DNA from: Nonomuraea candida
GTDB taxonomy: Bacteria; Actinomycetota; Actinomycetes; Streptosporangiales; Streptosporangiaceae
NCBI RefSeq assembly: GCF_000725485.1
Contig: NZ_JOAG01000036.1
Span: forward strand, 148,121-212,120
Reading direction: 5' to 3'
DNA: 64,000 nucleotides
Shown: positions 9,391 to 17,720 of the stretch, one piece after another
Layout: every line of letters starts with the position of its first letter
Position numbering within the stretch: position 1 is the stretch's first letter
The notes under the pieces: generated by a model
Database searches by the model: none
Seen by the model: the letters and a program-made list of their open reading frames with translations, nothing else
Told to the model about the DNA's origin: nothing
Position numbers and translations under genes: made by a program

Positions 9391-11269
9391 TTCGCACCAC
9401 CCGCATGGGGCGTTCGGGCTCCTTCTTGGGAGCCTCGGCCTCTGGTTCGGCCACGTGCTCTTCCGGGATCAACACGATCGCGGTGGTCCCTCCATATGGT
9501 GAACCGCGCAACGTCACGCGGATGTCATGCCTGGCGGCCAGGCGGGAGACGACGAACAGGCCCAGCCGGTCGCTGTCGGCCAGGTCGAACTCCGGTGGGC
9601 TGGCCAGCCGCTCGTTGTACTCGGCCAGCTCCGCTGCGTCCATCCCGAACCCGCGGTCCTCGACCTCGAAGGCGAAGCCCCGCGCCGCCGCCTCGCCGCG
9701 CACGATGACCGAGGTGTGGGCGGGGGAGTAGACGGTGGCGTTCTCGATCAGTTCGGCGATGAGGTGGATCACGTCCCCGACGACCGGCCCGGCCAGGCGC
9801 TGGCCGGACATCGGCTCGACGACGACCCGCTGGTAGTCCTCCACCTCGGCCGCCGCGCCGCGGGCCACGTCGAGCAGCGGCACGGGCCGGCTCCAGCCCC
9901 GCCCCGGCGTCGCGCCCGACAGGATGATCAGGCCCTCGGCGTGGCGGCGCATGCGCGTGGTGAGGTGGTCGAGCTTGAACAGGTCGTCGAGCTGCTCGGG
10001 GTCGGTCGTGCGGTGCTGCATGTCCGCGAGCTGGATGCGCTGGCGGTGCAGCAGGGTCTGGCTGCGCCTGGCCAGGTTGCGGAAGACGTGGCCGACGCCC
10101 TCGCTGAGCTGCGCCTGCCCGACCGCGGCCTCCACCGCCGTCTGCTGCACGGTGGAGAACGCCTGGCCCACGTCGTCGATCTCGACCGTGGTGCTGGCCA
10201 CCGACAGCTCGGGCATTTCGACCTTCTCGCCCTTGCGCAGCTTGGCCACCACGTGCGGCAGCCGCTCCTGCGACACCTCCAGCGCGGCCAGCCGGAGCGC
10301 GCCGAGCTCCCTGGAGAGCCGGTCGCCCATGCGCAGCGAGAACGCGATCGACACGATCACCAGCGCCAGCGCCGTGCCCGCCAGCAGGAAGGCCCGCGAC
10401 AGCACCTGGTCGGCCACCGGGTCGGCGCGCTCGTTCAGCAGCGTGCTGGCCCGCATCTGGGCCTGGTTGAACGCCTTGGCCAGCCCCTCGGTGGTGCTGA
10501 GCCAGCCCAACGGCGTCTGACCGGCGATGATCTGGTCCTCCATCATCCGCATCCGCTGGTAGGCGGGGGAGGCGATGATGGCGACCTGGGGGTCGCGCAG
10601 CTCCGGGTCGAGCTCGGCCAGGTTCTGGTCGATGAGGAAGCGCCGGTTGCCGGCGATCTGCGTGAACAGCCGGCGCTCGGCGGCGTTCACGGCCCCGAGC
10701 CCGAGGGCCTGCTCCCTGGTCAGCAGCTCCTTGGCGTAGCTCATCTCGATGACCACGCGCGACTGCTCGTAGATCGGGATGTCGTCGATCAGCGCGACCC
10801 GGCGGTGCAGGCCGAACAGGGTGTCGATGATGGAGACGTACGACTCCACGGTGTGCAGACGGTCGGACAGGCCCGCGTCGATCTCACCCCGGATCGAGTC
10901 GAGCCTGTCCAGTTGCGTGTACACCGCGTCCACCTGTGTGCTGATCTCTTCCGATCTGTCCTTGGAGTTCCTGGAGAGCTGCTCGAACGAGGTCTTCGCG
11001 GCGTCGGTGCGGGTGCGCTGCGTGGCGACGGCGGTCTTGTCCGCGACGTCGCGCAGGAGCTGGGCGGAGAGGAGCCGCTCGCGCTGGATCTCGCCGATCA
11101 GTTTGTACGCGGGAAGGCGGAGATTCGTCCAGACTGTCTTGTACTGACGCAGCTCCAAGCTCTCGCTCGCGGTGACGGCGGTGATGACCCCCCACAACAC
11201 CACCATGGAGGCCAACGGGACCAGGAGTAGTCCGATGATCTTCATGCGGATCGTTCGGCTACGACCCAT
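9383..11269 (-). CDS. Nitrate/nitrite-sensing-domain histidine kinase-like ATPase (CvnA-like)
   Basis: A 628-aa membrane protein. An N-terminal helix (MKIIGLLLVPLASMVVLWGV) precedes an extracellular four-helix sensor resembling the NIT domain (residues about 40-290). A second helix follows (AFLLAGTALALVIVSIAFSL), then a cytoplasmic dimerisation region and a C-terminal HATPase with N-box LIAELIENATVYSP and a DRGFGMD glycine box. Cvn kinases sense at the membrane and act with roadblock/DUF742/GTPase partners; only DUF742 is present here, overlapping by 8 bp. The 174-bp leader upstream is shared with the divergent binding-protein gene. Confidence 0.9.
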   Translation of the reverse strand: MGRSRTIRMKIIGLLLVPLASMVVLWGVITAVTASESLELRQYKTVWTNLRLPAYKLIGEIQRERLLSAQLLRDVADKTAVATQRTRTDAAKTSFEQLSRNSKDRSEEISTQVDAVYTQLDRLDSIRGEIDAGLSDRLHTVESYVSIIDTLFGLHRRVALIDDIPIYEQSRVVIEMSYAKELLTREQALGLGAVNAAERRLFTQIAGNRRFLIDQNLAELDPELRDPQVAIIASPAYQRMRMMEDQIIAGQTPLGWLSTTEGLAKAFNQAQMRASTLLNERADPVADQVLSRAFLLAGTALALVIVSIAFSLRMGDRLSRELGALRLAALEVSQERLPHVVAKLRKGEKVEMPELSVASTTVEIDDVGQAFSTVQQTAVEAAVGQAQLSEGVGHVFRNLARRSQTLLHRQRIQLADMQHRTTDPEQLDDLFKLDHLTTRMRRHAEGLIILSGATPGRGWSRPVPLLDVARGAAAEVEDYQRVVVEPMSGQRLAGPVVGDVIHLIAELIENATVYSPAHTSVIVRGEAAARGFAFEVEDRGFGMDAAELAEYNERLASPPEFDLADSDRLGLFVVSRLAARHDIRVTLRGSPYGGTTAIVLIPEEHVAEPEAEAPKKEPERPMRVVRSD

Positions 11270-11443
11270 GGCACCTCACTCCGGTCGGTCCCCTGCTGGC
11301 AACCCCGGACGGGACAAGCCCCGAGAATAGCAATTCGATCACCAGAATGCCCAATTTTTCGGGACTTTTGGACACGTGAGTCCCTCTAGGCTTGATCCTG
11401 AAGTAGTTTTCCCGGGAGCCCCATCGGTCACAGAGGAGTCGCG

Positions 11444-13003
11444 TTGCGCCGTCTACTCATAGCGGCCGCCGCGCTGGTCCTTCTCGTGGGCTGCTCGACG
11501 CCCCCCGAGCCCCAGCGGGCGCCGGCCGGGGAGTCGCCGTTCGTCTACGTCAAGAACACCGACATCATCACCGAATGGGACCCCAGCCGCTCCTACTCCA
11601 ACGAGATCATCGCCTTCCAGAACGTCTACGAGACGCTCACCTTCTGGAACCCGGTCACCAGGAAATCCGCCCCCCGCCTGGCCACCTCGTGGCGCTCCTC
11701 GGCCGACGGCCGGACGTGGACCTTCTCCCTGCGCCCGAACGTGACCTTCCACACGGGCAGGCCGCTGGACGCCGAGGCGGTCAAGTCCTCCGTCGAGCGC
11801 ACCATGCGGGCCAGGACAGGCGCCTCCTACATCTGGGACGCCGTCTCCTCCATCAGGGTCGAGGGGCCGCTCACGGTCACGTTCGCGCTGAAGTACCCGG
11901 TCCCGCTGGACCTGGTGGCCTCCGCCGGGTACGCGGCCTACATCTACGACACCAAGGCGGCGCCCGACCTGGCGAAGTGGTTCCGGGAGGGCCGGGACGC
12001 CGGCTCCGGGCCGTACACCGTGGCCCGGTGGGACAAGGGCAAGGAGGACGAGCTCACGCTCAAGGCGTACGACGGGTACTGGGGCGGGTGGCGGCGGCCG
12101 CACTACAACACGATCAGGTACCGTGCCGTGCCCGACACCGAGCGGGCGTACCGGATGTTGCAGAGCGGCGAGGCGAGCTTCGTGGACCGGCTCGACCCGC
12201 GGCTGTTCGCCCGCGCGTCGGCCGCGCCCGGCCTGCGCACCTCCGACCGGCCCTCGTTCACCACGGCGATGCTGCTGTTCAACACCGCGGCCGGGCCGAT
12301 GAAGGACATCCGCGTCCGCAAGGCGGTGCAGCAGGCCATCGACTACCGGGGGCTGGTCAAGGCGCTCAAGGGCTCGGTGATGCCCGCCAGCGGCGTCGTG
12401 CCCGAAGGGCTGCTCGGCCACGTGCCCGGCCGCGTCCCCAAGCAGGACCTGGCCGCCGCCACCCGGCTGCTGCAACGGGCCGGCTACGGGCCCGGCGGCC
12501 GGCCGCTGCGCCTGCGCCTGACCTACGGCGAGGGCGAGGCCGACGAGGAGGTGCTCGTCAGACGGCTACGGGCCACGCTGCGGCAGCTCAACGTCACGCT
12601 GGAGGCCAGGGGCCTGCCCTGGAACGCCCAGTGGGAGCAGGGCAAGACCCGCGGCCAGGACATCTTCGTCATGTACTGGTGGCCCGACTACGCCGACGGC
12701 TACTCCTACTTCGGCCAGGTCTTCCACAGCGCCGACCCGCCCGTCATGAACATGACGTACCTGAACGACCAGACCCTCGACGCGCTGCTCGGCACCATCC
12801 CCGAGCTGACCGTGACCGACAGGCCCGCGGCCCAGCGCGCCTACGAGCAGGCCACGGCCCGGGTGCTCGACCAGCGGGCGGCCGCCGCGCTGCCGTGGGT
12901 GGTCAAGGCGCGGCGGGCCTACCTGGGCGGCGTGCAGGGCTATGTGGACAACCCCGCCTACCCGGACGTCGTCTTCGTCTACGACCTGCGGCCCTCGGGC
13001 TGA
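11444..13003 (+). CDS. Orphan ABC transporter substrate-binding lipoprotein, SBP_bac_5 family
   Basis: A 519-aa lipoprotein starting at TTG 11444, with AGAGGAG about 6 bp upstream. The signal peptide ends in the lipobox LLVGC. It is a clear paralogue of the binding protein at 2023: shared blocks include ITEWDPSRSYSNEIIAFQNV, the YIWD segment, ELTLKAYDGYWGGW, KQDLAAA and GQDIFVMYWWPDY. No permease or ATPase genes accompany it, so it probably feeds the transporter encoded 5 kb upstream or another dipeptide-type importer. Its last 25 bp overlap a convergent small gene. Confidence 0.9.
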   Translation: MRRLLIAAAALVLLVGCSTPPEPQRAPAGESPFVYVKNTDIITEWDPSRSYSNEIIAFQNVYETLTFWNPVTRKSAPRLATSWRSSADGRTWTFSLRPNVTFHTGRPLDAEAVKSSVERTMRARTGASYIWDAVSSIRVEGPLTVTFALKYPVPLDLVASAGYAAYIYDTKAAPDLAKWFREGRDAGSGPYTVARWDKGKEDELTLKAYDGYWGGWRRPHYNTIRYRAVPDTERAYRMLQSGEASFVDRLDPRLFARASAAPGLRTSDRPSFTTAMLLFNTAAGPMKDIRVRKAVQQAIDYRGLVKALKGSVMPASGVVPEGLLGHVPGRVPKQDLAAATRLLQRAGYGPGGRPLRLRLTYGEGEADEEVLVRRLRATLRQLNVTLEARGLPWNAQWEQGKTRGQDIFVMYWWPDYADGYSYFGQVFHSADPPVMNMTYLNDQTLDALLGTIPELTVTDRPAAQRAYEQATARVLDQRAAAALPWVVKARRAYLGGVQGYVDNPAYPDVVFVYDLRPSG

Positions 13004-13149
13004 GCCTGGCCCTCGACCCGCTCGCGCAGCCGGGCCCTGATCTCCTCGGGGGTGTAGGCGCGGCGGCGGCGCTCCGCGCGCGCGATCACCGCCCCCGTGG
13101 CCGCCACACCCATGATTCCCGCCAGGCCGAGCATCTTCCACCAGCGCAT
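12979..13149 (-). CDS. Small single-helix membrane protein, unknown function
   Basis: A 56-aa protein starting at ATG 13149: MRWWKMLGLAGIMGVAATG gives one N-terminal membrane helix, followed by a basic RAERRRRAYTPEEIRARLRE helix. I do not recognise a named family. The start codon lies 18 bp from the divergent gene at 13168, and a TAGGCTAG motif at about 13156-13163 may serve as a leaderless promoter for one or both. Its 3' end overlaps the convergent lipoprotein gene by 25 bp. Confidence 0.6.
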   Translation of the reverse strand: MRWWKMLGLAGIMGVAATGAVIARAERRRRAYTPEEIRARLRERVEGQAQPEGRRS

Positions 13150-13167
13150 GTTGCCTAGGCTAGCCCT

Positions 13168-13881
13168 GTGCTGACTCTCGACGAGGCCGTCAAGGTGACC
13201 AGGACCGGCGATCTGTGGGTCTTCCGCGGCCGGTCGGCGCCCGACCGCGCGATCCAGACGATGACCAACAGCCCGGTCAACCACGTCGGCATGGCGATCG
13301 TGATCGAGGACCTGCCGCCCATGATGTGGCACGCCGAGCTGGGCAAGTCGCTGCTCGACCTCTGGTCGGGCACCCACCAGCGCGGCGTGCAGCTGCACGA
13401 CCTGCGCGCCGCGGTGACCGTCTGGGCCGACCGGTACGGCCAGCGCGCCTGGCTGCGCCAGCTCGACCCCGAGGCCACCCCCGAGATGGAGGACGCCGCC
13501 CTGCGCACGGTGGCCAGGCTCGACGGCACCCCCTTCCCCTCCACCGCCCGGCTGGCCGCCCGCTGGGCCAAGGGACGCCTCCCGGCCCTGCCGCGCCCCC
13601 ACCTGCCGGGTCTGGCCCACCTGCCGGGCCTGGCCCGCCTGCCGCGTCTGCCGCGTCTGCCGCTCGTGCGGCGCGGGAGCCGGGAGGAGCGGACGCTGGA
13701 GAGCGCCTACTGCGCCGAGGTGGTGGCCGTCACCTACGAGGAGATGGGGCTGCTGCCGGGCGGGCGCCGCCCCAACTGGTACGACCCCGGCAGGTTCTGG
13801 AGCGGCGACGACCTGGAGCTGCTGCTGGGCCGGCGGCTGGGCAACGAGATCACCGTGGGCGTGGAACGCACCCGCCCGTGA
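13168..13881 (+). CDS. Hypothetical protein, possible NlpC/P60 or YiiX-type papain-like fold
   Basis: A 237-aa protein from GTG 13168. The pattern is that of permuted papain-like proteins: GDLWVFRGRSAPDRAIQTMT and NHVGMAIVI early (His in a strand-turn), and YCAEVVAVTYEEMGL late (Cys preceding a helix). The catalytic assignment of these His and Cys residues is an inference. Residues about 135-165 are an expanded leucine-proline-glycine region (HLPGLAHLPGLARLPRL) from an imperfect DNA repeat. The stop codon lies inside the first copy of the tandem repeat that follows. Confidence 0.6.
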   Translation: MLTLDEAVKVTRTGDLWVFRGRSAPDRAIQTMTNSPVNHVGMAIVIEDLPPMMWHAELGKSLLDLWSGTHQRGVQLHDLRAAVTVWADRYGQRAWLRQLDPEATPEMEDAALRTVARLDGTPFPSTARLAARWAKGRLPALPRPHLPGLAHLPGLARLPRLPRLPLVRRGSREERTLESAYCAEVVAVTYEEMGLLPGGRRPNWYDPGRFWSGDDLELLLGRRLGNEITVGVERTRP

Positions 13882-14033
13882 CCCCCTCGAACGGGCCCCC
13901 GCCCGTGACCTCCTCGAAGGCGCACCCGCCCGTGACCCCCTGGAAGCGCACGCGCCCGTGACCCCTCGAACGGGCCCCGCCCGTGACCCCTCGAACGGGC
14001 ACGCGCCCGTGACCTCCTCCACCCCCTCGAAGA
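13873..14033. repeat. Six-copy imperfect tandem repeat, 25-27 bp period
   Basis: The 11-mer CGCCCGTGACC, or CGCCCGTGA followed by CC, recurs at 13873, 13900, 13927, 13953, 13978 and 14004. Copies are separated by variants of CCCTCGAACGGGC or TCCTCGAAG. The first copy carries the stop codon of the upstream gene, and the array runs up to the presumed start region of ino1. CCCG...CGGG complementarity inside units could form serial small hairpins. Spacing and divergence do not fit a CRISPR. Confidence 0.85.
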
Positions 14034-14044
14034 CCGGGAACAGC

Positions 14045-15025
14045 ATGGACACCGCGGACACCGTCAACATCGCCCTCGTCGGGGTGGGCAACTGCGCCTC
14101 CTCCCTGGTCCAGGGCGTCGAGCACTACCGCGACGGCGACGCCCCGGGCCTGTCCAACCCCGTCTGCGCCGGCTACCCGATCTCCCGGGTGCGCTTCACC
14201 GCCGCCTTCGACGTCGCCCGCGCCAAGCTCGGCCGCGACCTGTCCGAGGCGATCTGGACCGCGCCCAACAACTCCAGGAAGTTCGCCGACGTGCCCCGCC
14301 TCGGCGTCCCCGTCGTCGAAGGCGTCCTGGCCGACGGCGTCGGCCCCGGCTCGGCCGCGCTGGTCGAGCCGCGCGGCGGCGCGACGCCCGGAGACATCGC
14401 CGCCCACCTCAAGGAGACGGGCAGCAACGTCGTGCTCAACTTCCTGCCGACCGGCGCGCAGCGGGCCACCGAGCTGTACGCCGAGGCGGCCATCGAGGCC
14501 GGCTGCGCCTTCGTCAACTGCATGCCGGCCGTGCTCGCCCGCTCGCCCGAATGGCGCGGCCGATTCGCCGCGGCCGGGCTGCCGCTGGTGGGCGACGACC
14601 TGAAGAGCTCCTTCGGCGCGACGCTCGTGCACCGCGCCCTGGTCGAGGCCCTGACCGGCAGCGGCGTCCGGCTCACCGGCGGGCACCAGCTCCTCGGCGG
14701 CGGCAACATGGACTTCGTCAACCTGGAGGACCCGGCCCGCATGAAGGGCAAGAAGGCCACCAAGGCGACGGGCGCGGGCACGGCCACCCACGTCGGCGCG
14801 CAATACCTGCCGTTCCTGGACGATCGCAAGGTCGCCTACATCCGGCTGGACGGCGAGGGGTTCGGCGGCTCGCCGCTGGAGCTGGAGCTGCGCATGGTCG
14901 TCGAAGACTCTCCCAGCGCCGCCGGCAACGCCCTCGACGCCGCCCGGCATGCCAGGGCCGCCCTGGAGCAGGGCGCCGGCGGGCTGCTGGAGGAGGTGTC
15001 CCGCACGCTGATGAAGGCGGTCTGA
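14045..15025 (+). CDS. ino1: myo-inositol-1-phosphate synthase
   Basis: A 326-aa NAD-dependent enzyme converting glucose-6-phosphate to inositol-3-phosphate, the first step toward phosphatidylinositol and mycothiol in actinobacteria. Signatures: Rossmann glycine motif ALVGVGNCASSLVQG at about residue 9, the AAFDV strand, NVVLNFLPTGAQ, GDDLKSSFGATLVHR and GGGNMDFVNL. ATG 14045 is chosen because homology begins right after it; the reading frame also stays open upstream through the tandem repeat to a GTG at 13958. That longer form would be repeat-encoded and unlikely. Confidence 0.9.
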   Translation: MDTADTVNIALVGVGNCASSLVQGVEHYRDGDAPGLSNPVCAGYPISRVRFTAAFDVARAKLGRDLSEAIWTAPNNSRKFADVPRLGVPVVEGVLADGVGPGSAALVEPRGGATPGDIAAHLKETGSNVVLNFLPTGAQRATELYAEAAIEAGCAFVNCMPAVLARSPEWRGRFAAAGLPLVGDDLKSSFGATLVHRALVEALTGSGVRLTGGHQLLGGGNMDFVNLEDPARMKGKKATKATGAGTATHVGAQYLPFLDDRKVAYIRLDGEGFGGSPLELELRMVVEDSPSAAGNALDAARHARAALEQGAGGLLEEVSRTLMKAV

Positions 15026-15170
15026 CGGGCCGGCGGCCCGGACGGCGGCGGCTCGCCGGTCCGGGAGGAGGCCGGTCCGAGGGCACGCGGGCCGCTACCG
15101 GCTGCACGACCTCATCGCCCTCTCCGTCCCATGCCTATCCGGTACGCCCGGCTTGCGGCATGCTGGGCGG

Positions 15171-16478
15171 ATGCGGAGTCCGGTGAACGCGCTGACCGCC
15201 CGATGGGCCGCAACCTGCGCCGGGGAGTCGTTCGTCATCTCGGGGGTGGGCGTGTGGCCGCTGCTGGCCCTGCTCGCCTCGGCCGCCGACGGGCCGGGGC
15301 GGGCGGAGCTGGAGGAGGCGGTCGGGATCGACGCCGCCCGGGCCGCCCCGGCGGCGGCGGAGGTGCTGCGGAGCCTGAACGGGCCGGCCGTCGGGGCGGC
15401 GCTCGGGCTCTGGTTCGCCCGCTCCCTGCCGCTCAACCCCTCCTGGCTCGCCGGCCTGCCCGGCGGCTCGCCCGAGGCTTCACCCGGCGGTCCCCACGGC
15501 GGTTCGCCCGGTGCCTCGTCCCCCGGCCCGTCCGACGCTCCGCCCGGCGGCCCGCCCGGCGGCCCGTCCGGCGGCCCGTCCGGCGGCCCGTCCGGCGGCC
15601 CGTCCGGCGGGCTGCCCGGCGGGCTGGCCGGCCGGCTGGACGGCGATCCCGCCGTGGACGGCCCGCGGCTCGACGCCTGGGCCTCAGAGCGGACCGGCGG
15701 CCTCATCCCCGCGATGCCGATCACGGTGACCGAGGACACGCTGCTGGTGCTGGCGGGCGCGCTCACCGTCAGGACGCGGTGGCTGCGGCCGTTCGAGGAC
15801 GGGTACGGCACGTTCGAGAGCGGCCCGTGGGCCGGGCGCGACCTGGCCGTGCTGCGCCGCAGCACCACGGCCGTCGACCGGCTCCGCGTCGTCGCCACCC
15901 CGTCCGGGCCCTTGACGACGCTGCGCGTCCTGGGCTCGGGAGGCATCGACGTACACCTCGCACTCGGCGCGACCGCCTCGCCCGCCGAGGTGCTCACCGG
16001 GGCCATCGCGGCGCTGCGCGGCGGCGTCGCGGCGCTCCCCCTGGAGGAGGGGCCGGGGGTGAGCGTCGGCCACGTCCAGGCCGCCGAGCCCGACGAGCGG
16101 CTGGAGGTCACGCTGCCCCGCTTCACCGTGCGGGCCACCCAGGACCTGCTGCGCCTGCCCGAGGTGTTCGGCCTGGCCACCGTCACGGACGCGAGCCGCG
16201 GCCACTTCCCCGGCATCAGCCCCGCGCCGCTGGCGATCAGCCAGGCCGCCCAGGCCGCCGTCGCCGTCTTCGGCGCCACCGGGTTCGAGTCCGCCGCCGT
16301 CACGGCCGTCGGCGTCGCCGTCGCCGGGGCGATGGAGCGCCTGCCGTACCGGGCCAGGCGGGTGTACGTCCAGTTCGGCCGCCCGTTCGCCTTCCTCGCG
16401 GTGGAGCGCCACACCGGGCTGATCCTGACCGCAGGCTGGGTCGCGGACCCGGATACGGCGGAGTCGGTGGCAGGCTAG
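15171..16478 (+). CDS. Serpin family protease inhibitor with Gly-Gly-Pro-Ser insert
   Basis: A 435-aa intracellular-looking protein (no clear signal peptide). The N-terminus matches serpin helix regions (NALTARWAA, FVISGVGVWPLLALLASAA). The C-terminus contains a reactive-centre hinge-like segment GFESAAVTAVGVAVAG (about residues 379-394) and the closing strand FGRPFAFLAVERHTGLILTA, as in serpins. Between residues about 90 and 150 lies a low-complexity insert of repeated GGPPGGPSG-type units encoded by repeats at about 15540-15610. Serpins trap serine or cysteine proteases by hinge insertion; the target here is unknown. ATG 15171 is used; a TTG at 15153 is possible. Confidence 0.8.
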   Translation: MRSPVNALTARWAATCAGESFVISGVGVWPLLALLASAADGPGRAELEEAVGIDAARAAPAAAEVLRSLNGPAVGAALGLWFARSLPLNPSWLAGLPGGSPEASPGGPHGGSPGASSPGPSDAPPGGPPGGPSGGPSGGPSGGPSGGLPGGLAGRLDGDPAVDGPRLDAWASERTGGLIPAMPITVTEDTLLVLAGALTVRTRWLRPFEDGYGTFESGPWAGRDLAVLRRSTTAVDRLRVVATPSGPLTTLRVLGSGGIDVHLALGATASPAEVLTGAIAALRGGVAALPLEEGPGVSVGHVQAAEPDERLEVTLPRFTVRATQDLLRLPEVFGLATVTDASRGHFPGISPAPLAISQAAQAAVAVFGATGFESAAVTAVGVAVAGAMERLPYRARRVYVQFGRPFAFLAVERHTGLILTAGWVADPDTAESVAG

Positions 16479-16482
16479 GGGC

Positions 16483-17280
16483 ATGCGCCTGGCTACCTGG
16501 AACGTGAACTCCGTCAAGGCACGGCTGCCCCGCCTGCTCGCCTGGCTGGCCGACACCGCGCCCGACGTCGTGTGCCTTCAGGAGACCAAATGCCCGGCCG
16601 AGGCGTTCCCGGCGGCGGAGGTGGCCGAGCTGGGCTACCTGACCGCGGCCCACGGCGACGGCCGCTGGAACGGCGTCGCGCTGCTGTCGAAGGTCGGGCT
16701 GACGGACGTGACCCCGAGCTTCCCCGGCGAGCCCGGCTTCGGCGAGCTCGACGGCGTCGGCGCGGCCCGCCCCGAGGCCCGCGCCATCGGCGCCACCTGC
16801 GGCGGGATGCGGGTGTGGTCCCTGTACGCGCCCAACGGCCGCGCGCTCGACTCGCCCCACTACGCCTACAAGCTCGACTGGTTCGCCGCGCTCAGGGAGG
16901 CCCTCGCCCCCGAGGTGGCCGCCGGGCCGGTGGTGGCCTGCGGCGACTACAACGTGGCCCCGACCGACGCCGACGTGTGGGACGCGTCCCTGTTCGCCGG
17001 CTCCACCCACGTCACGCCGGCCGAGCGGCAGGCGCTGGCCGACCTGCGGGCGCTCGGGCTCCATGACGTGGTGCCGACGCCGATGAAGGGGCCGCATCCG
17101 TTCACGTACTGGGACTACCGGGCCGGGATGTTCCACCAGAACAAGGGCATGCGCATCGACCTGGTCTACGCGAGCACGGACGTGGCGGAGCGGGTGCGGT
17201 CGGCGTACGTGGACCGCGAGGCCCGCAAGGGGAAGGGCCCGTCCGACCACGCTCCGATCGTGGTGGACCTGGAGCCATAA
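16483..17280 (+). CDS. xthA: Exodeoxyribonuclease III
   Basis: A 265-aa AP endonuclease/3'-5' exonuclease of the exonuclease III family, acting in base-excision repair. Motifs in order: ATWNVNSVKARLPRL (residues 4-18), VVCLQETKC with the metal-binding Glu (about 31-37), YAPNGR, CGDYNVAPTDADVW (about 147-160) and the catalytic SDHAPIVVDLEP at the C-terminus. The ATG lies 4 bp after the serpin stop, so the two could be co-transcribed, although a TAGGGG hexamer just before the ATG may also act as a leaderless -10 element. Confidence 0.95.
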   Translation: MRLATWNVNSVKARLPRLLAWLADTAPDVVCLQETKCPAEAFPAAEVAELGYLTAAHGDGRWNGVALLSKVGLTDVTPSFPGEPGFGELDGVGAARPEARAIGATCGGMRVWSLYAPNGRALDSPHYAYKLDWFAALREALAPEVAAGPVVACGDYNVAPTDADVWDASLFAGSTHVTPAERQALADLRALGLHDVVPTPMKGPHPFTYWDYRAGMFHQNKGMRIDLVYASTDVAERVRSAYVDREARKGKGPSDHAPIVVDLEP

Positions 17281-17370
17281 ATAGAGGCACAAATCGCTTT
17301 CGCCCTAGTATTCTGTGTTTTCAGATGTTTCGGGGGCGTTAAGGAGCAACAAGGACCACGAGGGGTCTCC

Positions 17371-17604
17371 GTGGAACCTGCAGACGGTCGCGTCATCCTG
17401 TTCATCATGATCGGGCTCGCCGTGTTCGCCCTCGGCCGCCGCTTCCAGAACATGATCACCATGCGCCAGGTGTGGAAGCAGAGTGCCAGGCAGGTCATGG
17501 CCAGGAAAGAAGTCGCTCACAACGCCGCGAAGTCGATGATCGGGATCACGCTGCTCGCGATCTTCGTCATCTGGCTCGCTCTCAACCTCAACCGCATCAT
17601 GTAG
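17371..17604 (+). CDS. Small two-helix membrane protein, unknown
   Basis: A 77-aa protein from GTG 17371. It has an N-terminal helix (VILFIMIGLAVFALGRRF) and a C-terminal helix (MIGITLLAIFVIWLALNL) joined by a basic, polar loop with KQSARQVMARKE. No family recognised. Hairpins follow it, before the convergent cobD gene. Confidence 0.65.
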   Translation: MEPADGRVILFIMIGLAVFALGRRFQNMITMRQVWKQSARQVMARKEVAHNAAKSMIGITLLAIFVIWLALNLNRIM

Positions 17605-17611
17605 GACGTAC

Positions 17612-17703
17612 CCCGCCCCGCCTCACCGTGCCGGCGGAACGGGGCGGGACACGACGAGAACACCTCGCGCCGCGCGCCACCTCCACCAGGGGGCGCGCGG
17701 CGC
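17612..17703. terminator. Two strong hairpins between convergent genes
   Basis: The first inverted repeat pairs CCCGCCCCG (17612-17620) with CGGGGCGGG (17640-17648). The second is a perfect 12-bp stem, GCGCCGCGCGCC (17667-17678) with GGCGCGCGGCGC (17692-17703). Neither has a T-tract, which is usual for high-GC actinomycetes. The location between convergent genes fits bidirectional termination. Confidence 0.6.
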
Positions 17704-17720
17704 CGTCCGTTCCAGGGGGT

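Noticed and set aside
13873..14033. CRISPR-like array
   Set aside because: The repeats are contiguous and imperfect, with no unique spacers of constant length and no cas genes in the window.
15511..15729. Separate small gene in the Pro/Ala/Arg-rich stretch
   Set aside because: It is another reading frame of the serpin's GGPSG repeat.
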